A stretch of DNA of 64,000 nucleotides from Acidimicrobiaceae bacterium. GTDB taxonomy: Bacteria; Actinomycetota; Acidimicrobiia; Acidimicrobiales; Aldehydirespiratoraceae. Numbering within the stretch: the stretch's first letter is position 1; each line of letters begins with the position of its first letter. The DNA lies in NCBI GenBank assembly GCA_009837445.1, contig VXTM01000038.1:63920-127919 (forward strand), given 5' to 3'. This document shows positions 57,861-64,000 of this stretch, piece by piece. Made by a program: the position numbers and the translations under genes. A model generated the notes under the pieces. It saw nothing but the letters and a program-made list of their open reading frames with translations. It had not been told where the DNA came from and did no database searches.

Positions 57861-58769
57861 CTAGGCGGCCAGGCGCAGGAACGTCTCGGCGTTGCGACCC
57901 AGAATGGCCGCCTTCTCCTCGTCGGCGAGACCGGGGATGGACATGACCCGTTCGATGGTGTCGTCTAGCCGGTACCAGGGGAAGTCTGTGCCGAACAGCA
58001 CCCGGTGGCTGCCGATGCTGGCTATGAGCCGTCCGAGGTCGGCGAAGGTGGGCGCGTTGGGCGCGCCGGCGTACTGGATGATCTCGCACAAGTCGAAGGC
58101 AACGTTGGGGCAGGCTTCGGCGAGGGCGGGGGCGGTTCGCCATTCGGCACCGCCGAGATGGGCCACCACCGTCCGCAGCGCGGGATGGTTCTGGAGCACC
58201 CCGGTGAAGCGGAGAGGCTCGCCGTGATGGACCCGGCTGTCGTGGGTCCGGCCGCCGTGGGCCACGACCGGCAGGTCGAGGTCGGCGCAGGCATGCCAGA
58301 TGTGAGCTACCCGGGGGTCATCCACCGCGATGCGCTCGATGCTGGGGTGGATCTTGACGCCGCGGGCGCCGAGGCTCTTGAGTTCCTCCAACTCGCCATG
58401 AAACCCGGCCGAGTCGGTGCGGTGCATGTCCGCGCCAACGAAGGCGATGAGTTCCGGCCGCGCGCCGGCGGTGGCGCAGACCTGGCGGTTCTGGGCGGCG
58501 AGCTTGGCTGCGTGCTCCTCCTCGCCGGCGCCGGGATGGACCATGCGCTCCAAGCCGCCGAGCCAGGTGTGCAACAGGATCGCCCTGGAGACCCCGGCGG
58601 CGGCCATGGCGGCGAGCAGCCCGTCGACTGTTCCGGGCTGGGCCGGCGGGTCGATCAACCCGGGCGGAGCGCCGTACTCTGCCGGGGCGTAGCCGTCGAC
58701 CAGCGTCCGGGCATCCTCGGCGGTGTCGAAGGCATGGGCATGAGAGTCGATGACCAGGGGACCGGCCAC
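57861..58769 (-). CDS. Amidohydrolase family protein
   Basis: VIDSHAHAFDTAED...VKIHPSIERIAVDDPRV...VLFGTDFPWYRLDDTIERV. Confidence 0.88.
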   Translation of the reverse strand: MAGPLVIDSHAHAFDTAEDARTLVDGYAPAEYGAPPGLIDPPAQPGTVDGLLAAMAAAGVSRAILLHTWLGGLERMVHPGAGEEEHAAKLAAQNRQVCATAGARPELIAFVGADMHRTDSAGFHGELEELKSLGARGVKIHPSIERIAVDDPRVAHIWHACADLDLPVVAHGGRTHDSRVHHGEPLRFTGVLQNHPALRTVVAHLGGAEWRTAPALAEACPNVAFDLCEIIQYAGAPNAPTFADLGRLIASIGSHRVLFGTDFPWYRLDDTIERVMSIPGLADEEKAAILGRNAETFLRLAA

Positions 58770-58770
58770 C

Positions 58771-59496
58771 TCAGCGTCCCTTGTGCATGCCGCCGGACAC
58801 GTTAAGGATCGCTCCGGAGATCCAGTCACCGCCCGGGCCGAGCAGGTACTCGACCATGTCGGCCACTGGCTGCGGCCCGACGATGCCGAGGGGGAACATC
58901 GCCTCGATCTGGTCGATCTCCTCCCTGCTCATGGGCTGGCCCGTTCCGATGGCACCGGGGGCGATGGCGTTGACGAGGATGCCCCGACCCTCCAGCTGCT
59001 GGGCCATGGCCACCACCAGCCCATGCAGCCCCGCCTTGGCTGCGTGGTAGGCCGGCGTGATCCCGTCAGAGACGACGTAAGCCGACGCCGAGCTGATGAT
59101 CACGATGCGGCCACCGCCGTGGTCGACCATGTGGTCGGCGGCGGCCTTGGCCACCCACCACGGACCCGACAGGTCCACATCGACCACTCGCCGCCACAGG
59201 TCCTCGCCGGTGGTCAGCGCCGTGCCCGGAGGAGCATCGAGTCCCGCCACCTGCACCACTGCATCGAGACCGCCGAGTGTCTCCACTGCGGCTGCCACCA
59301 TGGCCCGGCAGGAATCCGGATCGGAAATGTCGACGGCCACCGACTCGGCACCGAGACCGGCCGCCACCGCTGCAACCTTGTCGGACTGGATGTCAGCCAG
59401 CAGGAGCGTGGTGCCGGACCGGCGGGCCAGCGTCTCGGCCACCGTCCGGCCGATGCCCTGAGCAGCCCCCGTGACAACTACATTCGCTACGCCCAC
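58771..59496 (-). CDS. SDR family oxidoreductase
   Basis: VVVTGAAQGIGRTVAETLARRSG...AYHAAKAGLHGLVVAMAQQLEGRGILVNAIAPGAI. Confidence 0.9.
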   Translation of the reverse strand: MGVANVVVTGAAQGIGRTVAETLARRSGTTLLLADIQSDKVAAVAAGLGAESVAVDISDPDSCRAMVAAAVETLGGLDAVVQVAGLDAPPGTALTTGEDLWRRVVDVDLSGPWWVAKAAADHMVDHGGGRIVIISSASAYVVSDGITPAYHAAKAGLHGLVVAMAQQLEGRGILVNAIAPGAIGTGQPMSREEIDQIEAMFPLGIVGPQPVADMVEYLLGPGGDWISGAILNVSGGMHKGR

Positions 59497-59552
59497 GCCC
59501 GCAATCTAGGTACTCGCTGCCACCGACCACGAACTAAGGAGCAGCTGCCCGG

Positions 59553-60680
59553 ATGACCGCAATCGACGTCAGCCCTGCCGATCTGGCCGCCGCCCGGGAG
59601 CCGATCGCCACCGCCACCACGCTGCCCCCGTCCTTCTACACCGACCAGGCCGTCTACGATGAGATCGTCGACCGGGTGTTCCGGCACTCCTGGCTGCCCG
59701 TCGCCCACGTGTCACAGCTGGCCCACCCTGGCGACTACGTGGCTCTGGAGATGGCGGGCGAGCCGATCGTCGCCACGGTCGACCGCGACGGCGAGATGCA
59801 TGTGCTGTCGAACGTGTGCCGGCACCGGTGGGCGAGCATCGTGGAGGGCCGCGGGTCCGCCCCGGCGCTGCAGTGCCCCTACCACCTGTGGACCTACAGC
59901 CTCGACGGGCGCCTGTCGGGCGCGCCCCGCATGGACAGGGTCGACTTCGACAAGTCCGGCTGCCGGTTGCCGGAGTACCGCCACGAGGTCTGGAACGGGT
60001 TCGTGTTCATGACATTCGACCCGGGTATCGAGCCGCTCGCTCCCCAGATCGCAGGCCTCGATGCCATGGTGACCAGCTGGCGCCTCGACGAGCTCGTCGT
60101 CTCAGCCACGCTCTCCGAGACGGCCGACTGGAGCTGGAACGCGATGGTCGACAACTGGGCTGAGAACTATCACGTCACCAGCGTGCACCCTGACTCGCTG
60201 GAGCAGATGACGCCGGCGTCTCTGACCGAACCCATCGACAATCGCGGCGAGCCATGGTGCTACGCCCGTATCGGAAACACGCCGGAGTACCAGGCCACCA
60301 TCGACCGGCCCATCTCGACGCTCGACACCGATCAGACCACCTACTCGGCAGCCGGCGTGGTCTTCCCGCTGCTATGCTTCTTCACGTTCCCCGACCTGGC
60401 AGCGTGGCTGCACGTGAGGCCGACCCGGCGGGTCGACGAACTCGACATCGAGCTGTTTCTGCTGGTGGAGCCCGAGTTGGCCGAGTCCGAGCACATCGAG
60501 GAGATCCGGGAGGCTCAGCTCAAGCTGGGGCGATCGGTTTGGGAGCAGGACGCTGAGATGTGCCGCCGGTCCTATGCCGGCCTCAGGTCAGCGTCGGCCC
60601 GACCGGCCCGGCTGTCGCATCTCGAGCTGTCGGTGTGGCAGACCCAGAACTGGCTGCTTGACGCCCTCGGCCTGGACTGA
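59553..60680 (+). CDS. Aromatic ring-hydroxylating dioxygenase subunit alpha-like Rieske oxygenase
   Basis: Rieske CRHRWASIVEGRGSAPALQCPYHLW; catalytic MVDNWAENYHVTSVHPDS. Confidence 0.9.
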   Translation: MTAIDVSPADLAAAREPIATATTLPPSFYTDQAVYDEIVDRVFRHSWLPVAHVSQLAHPGDYVALEMAGEPIVATVDRDGEMHVLSNVCRHRWASIVEGRGSAPALQCPYHLWTYSLDGRLSGAPRMDRVDFDKSGCRLPEYRHEVWNGFVFMTFDPGIEPLAPQIAGLDAMVTSWRLDELVVSATLSETADWSWNAMVDNWAENYHVTSVHPDSLEQMTPASLTEPIDNRGEPWCYARIGNTPEYQATIDRPISTLDTDQTTYSAAGVVFPLLCFFTFPDLAAWLHVRPTRRVDELDIELFLLVEPELAESEHIEEIREAQLKLGRSVWEQDAEMCRRSYAGLRSASARPARLSHLELSVWQTQNWLLDALGLD

Positions 60681-60730
60681 GGACGCGCCCGGGCTAGCAG
60701 CCTCCAGGGTTAGGACCGGGCCCGGACCGC

Positions 60731-61231
60731 CTATAGCTGGTCGAAGAGGGTGAGGTGCTCGACCAGGCCCTCGTCGAAGCTGGTCATCCAGCGGCCGGCG
60801 GCGTGGACCCTCGAGAACAGCCACTCACCGTCGACCCTGCGGTACTCCTCGGTGTAGGTGCCCGCGGCCCACAGCATCTGCTCGTCGCCATCGATGCGCT
60901 GGATCGACAGCAGCAGCACCTGCCAGCGTCCCGAGGCGCTGTCGCCGTCGACTTCGATGAGCGGGGTCACCGCGTAATGGCGCGACCAGATGCAGGTGCG
61001 GGAGTACTCCTCGTTCCACTCGATGATGGCGTCGCGGCCTACGAGATGGTCGATGGGCTCCTCGATGAACACCGCGTCGTCGGTGAACAGCTCCGGGAAG
61101 CGGTGGTGCTGGTCCGGGTCGTCGCAGTACCAGCAGTAGCGAGCCTTGAGCGCCTTGATGGCCTCGATGTCGAGCAGCCGTTGCACTTCGGGGTGAGTCA
61201 CGTGGCCGGTGTCCTTCGAGTCGCTCATCAC
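60731..61231 (-). CDS. SnoaL/NTF2-like (ring-hydroxylating dioxygenase beta-like) protein
   Basis: VQRLLDIEAIKALKARYCWYCDDPDQHHRFPELFTDDAVFIEEP. Confidence 0.75.
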   Translation of the reverse strand: MMSDSKDTGHVTHPEVQRLLDIEAIKALKARYCWYCDDPDQHHRFPELFTDDAVFIEEPIDHLVGRDAIIEWNEEYSRTCIWSRHYAVTPLIEVDGDSASGRWQVLLLSIQRIDGDEQMLWAAGTYTEEYRRVDGEWLFSRVHAAGRWMTSFDEGLVEHLTLFDQL

Positions 61232-62022
61232 TCGATGATGGAGGATCCGTCGCGGATGGACTCACCGATCGCGGCCTCGATCATCTCGATGCTCATCCCG
61301 GCACCGAGCCCGCCGTCGATGTTGAGGGCGTGGCCGTTGACCATGGCTGCTTCGTCGCTGGCGAGGTAGTGGATGGCGGCAGCCACCTCGTCGGCGGTGG
61401 CGAGCCGGTTGGTGTGCTGGTGGGCCAGCGCCTGCGACCGCGCCGCCCAGTGGTCTTGGGTGTCGCCCGCCAGCGGAGTGGCGACCCCGGTGGGGCAGAC
61501 GCAGTTCACCCTGATCCCGAGCGGGCCGAACTCGATGGCCCCGTACCGGGTGAGGCCGACCACGCCCCATTTGGAGGCGCCGTAGGTGCTGAGGCCGGGG
61601 AAGCCGACGATCCCGGCCATGGAGGCGGTGTTGACGATGGAGCCGCCCCGTTCCATGGCCCGCGACGCGTGCCTCATGCCGTACAGGACCCCGAACAGGT
61701 TCACGTCCATCATGCGCCGAACGTCCTCGGTCGAATCTGCGTCGATCCCCTTGGACGTCAGGAGCACGCCCGCGTTGTTGACCATCACGTCGAGGCGGCC
61801 GTGGGCCTCGACCACCGAGGCCACCAATGCGGCGACCGAATCCTCCTCGGACACATCGACGGCCACGAACTCGGCGTCCATCTCGGCCGCGAATGCAGAA
61901 CCGTCGACAATGTCGCTCAGCACCACCGTGGCGCCTGCTTCGGCGAAACGCCGCGCCGTGGCCAGGCCGATTCCCGAAGCCGCGCCGGTGACCACGGTGA
62001 CCTTGCCGGTTAGCGAGAACAC
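61228..62022 (-). CDS. SDR family oxidoreductase
   Basis: VTVVTGAASGIGLATARRFAEAGATVVLSD...YGASKWGVVGLTRYGAIEFGPLGIRVNCVCP. Confidence 0.9.
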   Translation of the reverse strand: MFSLTGKVTVVTGAASGIGLATARRFAEAGATVVLSDIVDGSAFAAEMDAEFVAVDVSEEDSVAALVASVVEAHGRLDVMVNNAGVLLTSKGIDADSTEDVRRMMDVNLFGVLYGMRHASRAMERGGSIVNTASMAGIVGFPGLSTYGASKWGVVGLTRYGAIEFGPLGIRVNCVCPTGVATPLAGDTQDHWAARSQALAHQHTNRLATADEVAAAIHYLASDEAAMVNGHALNIDGGLGAGMSIEMIEAAIGESIRDGSSIIE

Positions 62023-62075
62023 TGCGCAACCCTCAGTAGCGGCACGAGACGGCACCATAGCTACGGTGTGGCGCC

Positions 62076-63542
62076 GTGAGGAAGCCCGACGACCGCACCG
62101 ACCGGTGGCTGGTCGTGGGGGCAGGGCCGTCGGGCCTGTCGGTGTCGCTTGCACTGCGGCGGGCCGGTGTGGCCTTCGAGGGCGTCGAGGCGGGGTCCGC
62201 GGTCGGCGGGATGTGGAACATGGACAACCCCGGCAGCGGCATGTACGAGTCGGCCCACTTCATCTCGTCGGCGGCCCGATCGGGTTGGGCTGACCTGCCG
62301 ATGCCTGACCACTACCCCGTGTACCCACGCTGGTGGGAGATCCGCGACTACATCCACGGCTGGGTCGCCCATCACGGCCTGGCCCGCCACTACACCTTCG
62401 ACACGCGGGTAACCGGGGCAGTACCGGTCGATTCCGGCGACGGGGAGTGCTGGGAGGTCACGCTGTCCACCGGCGAGGTTCGCCGCTACCGGGGCCTGGT
62501 GGCGTGTCCCGGCTTCCAGAGGGTGCCGAACGTGCCGACCTATCCGGGGACGTTCCGCGGTGAGGCCCGCCACAGCCAGACCTACAAGTCGGCCCGGGAG
62601 TTCCAGCGCAAGAGAGTGATGGTCGTTGGCGCCGGCAACTCCGCGGTGGACATCGCGGTGGACGCCGCCATCGCAGCCGAGCGGGCTGTGATCTCTACCC
62701 GGCGGGCCTACTGGTTCTTCCCGAAACTGATCGGGGGCGTCCCCCTGGACTGCTTCGCTATCAACTCGGTCTCAAGCCAGGAACGGTTGCGCCGCTTCCT
62801 GGAGATCCACGTGGGTGACATGAGCAGGGTGGGGTTCGGCCCGCCCGACCATCCGCCGCTGGCCCACCACCCCATCCTCAACGACCAGATACTGCACCAC
62901 CTGTCCCACGGCGACCTGATGGCCCGGCCCGAGATCGAGCGCTTCGACGGCGCCACTGTCCGCTTCGTCGACGGCGCTGCCGAGCAACTCGATCTGATCA
63001 TCTGGGCCACCGGCTACTACGACCGGGTGCCGTTCGTTGCCGACGAGGACTGCAGGATCTCCAGCAACGATGCCGACAACGACCTGTTCATCTGGACGTT
63101 CCACCGGCGTCACCCGCAGATGATGGTGCTGGGCCCGGCCAACCTGGCTGCCGGCGGCTACTGGGCGCTCGCAGCCACGGCTGACCTGATCGCCAACCAC
63201 ATTCGCGACCAGGACCAGGACCCGGAGCGCTGGCAGCGGATGCGTAGCATCGTCGAGGGGCCGGAGCCCGACCTGAGCGGCGGGTACAGCTACTACCAGA
63301 AGCCCGGTCATCTCAACTACGTGAACGCGGCCGCCCTCGACCGATACGCAGACGCGCTGGCCACCGAGTTGGGGTACAAGCCGCTGGCCCACCCCGCCGA
63401 TTACAAGCCGCCGGAACAGATCGACATCGACGAATGGCTCGGCAACCCGCGTCCTCTGTCGATGCCCTCGCACGGCTCGCTGACCCCGATCCCCTACCAG
63501 CCACAGGACCTCATCGCGAGACAGTCGGAGGAGCAATGCTGA
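62076..63542 (+). CDS. Flavin-containing monooxygenase (FMO/BVMO-like)
   Basis: WLVVGAGPSGLSVSLALRRAGVAFEGVEAGSAVGGMWN...VMVVGAGNSAVDIAVDAA. Confidence 0.88.
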   Translation: MRKPDDRTDRWLVVGAGPSGLSVSLALRRAGVAFEGVEAGSAVGGMWNMDNPGSGMYESAHFISSAARSGWADLPMPDHYPVYPRWWEIRDYIHGWVAHHGLARHYTFDTRVTGAVPVDSGDGECWEVTLSTGEVRRYRGLVACPGFQRVPNVPTYPGTFRGEARHSQTYKSAREFQRKRVMVVGAGNSAVDIAVDAAIAAERAVISTRRAYWFFPKLIGGVPLDCFAINSVSSQERLRRFLEIHVGDMSRVGFGPPDHPPLAHHPILNDQILHHLSHGDLMARPEIERFDGATVRFVDGAAEQLDLIIWATGYYDRVPFVADEDCRISSNDADNDLFIWTFHRRHPQMMVLGPANLAAGGYWALAATADLIANHIRDQDQDPERWQRMRSIVEGPEPDLSGGYSYYQKPGHLNYVNAAALDRYADALATELGYKPLAHPADYKPPEQIDIDEWLGNPRPLSMPSHGSLTPIPYQPQDLIARQSEEQC

Positions 63543-64000
63543 AGCCAGTGCCGCCGGGACCGGACGGCAACCAGTTGGAAGCCATCGCCGCCGGCATGTA
63601 CCCGTACCTCGTCGATCTCCAACAACACGGCGAATTCGTCGCCATCGATCTGGGTGAGATCCGAACGGCGGTGGTCTACGACCTCGACGCCATCTACCGC
63701 ATCCTCGGCGACAAGCTCCAGCACATCGGAATGGCTGCATTGCTGCAGCGCCTGAGCCACGCCACCGGCTCGGGCCTCCTCACCAACTACGACTGGGCCA
63801 CCTGGCATCCCCGCCGCCGGCGGATTGTGAAGCCCTTGGGAGCCCGAGCCGTGGGCCGGTTCCATGAGCGCATGGTCGCCATCATCACCTCCGAGCTGGA
63901 CGCCTGGCCGATGGGCTCCGAGTTCGACCTCCACACGGCGGTGCGACGGATGACGCTGCGAGTGGTGGCCGATCTGCTATTCAGCACCGACCTCGACGAC
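63536..64000 (+). CDS. Cytochrome P450, N-terminal part (truncated by window end)
   Basis: PPGPDGNQLEAIAAGMYPYLVDLQQHGEFVAI...WATWHPRRRRIVKPLGARAVGRFHERMVAI; ORF open at window end. Confidence 0.8.
   Translation, partial: MLKPVPPGPDGNQLEAIAAGMYPYLVDLQQHGEFVAIDLGEIRTAVVYDLDAIYRILGDKLQHIGMAALLQRLSHATGSGLLTNYDWATWHPRRRRIVKPLGARAVGRFHERMVAIITSELDAWPMGSEFDLHTAVRRMTLRVVADLLFSTDLDD

Overview
High-GC window (probably actinobacterial, perhaps Acidimicrobiia; lineage is inference) with dense coding on both strands. Four zones are visible. (1) About 0-2.4 kb: ThrH-like HAD phosphatase, a VOC protein, a NifU-N-like protein and RNase HII. (2) About 2.46-23.6 kb: the most interesting region, a contiguous hybrid cluster. 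It carries homologs of the Nit1C / 'nitrogen-starvation' family set: MSMEG_0572/Sll0783 DsrE-like, MSMEG_0567/Sll0786 GNAT, MSMEG_0568 radical SAM, Sll0787 AIR-synthase-like and MSMEG_0565 glycosyltransferase. No nitrilase is visible. In its place are a cobalt-type nitrile hydratase (beta, alpha, His-rich accessory), an AmiS/UreI channel and a CbtAB cobalt transporter. Interleaved are the three oxamate-carbamoyltransferase-type proteins (FdrA/AllF, DUF1116/AllG, DUF2877/AllH) with carbamate kinase, and a translationally coupled operon of phosphosulfolactate synthase (ComA-like), an unknown protein and two aspartase/fumarase-superfamily lyases, which resembles the early steps of bacterial coenzyme M biosynthesis. 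Two different short conserved promoter/operator-like elements recur in front of cluster genes, with an XRE-cupin regulator inside the cluster. (3) About 23.6-48 kb: mostly housekeeping or ordinary genes (gpsA, cofC, PIG-L, CtpE-like ATPase, SDRs, LLM oxidoreductases, leuA with a Leu-codon leader/attenuator, PAC2, a two-pair ABC exporter). (4) About 48-64 kb: accessory catabolic genes (Rieske-ThDP fusion, VOC proteins, Ldh2, DMFase-like protein, ring-hydroxylating oxygenase, FMO, partial P450). No tRNA, rRNA, CRISPR or obvious transposase was recognised. All family assignments were made by eye from the translations; no database search was run.
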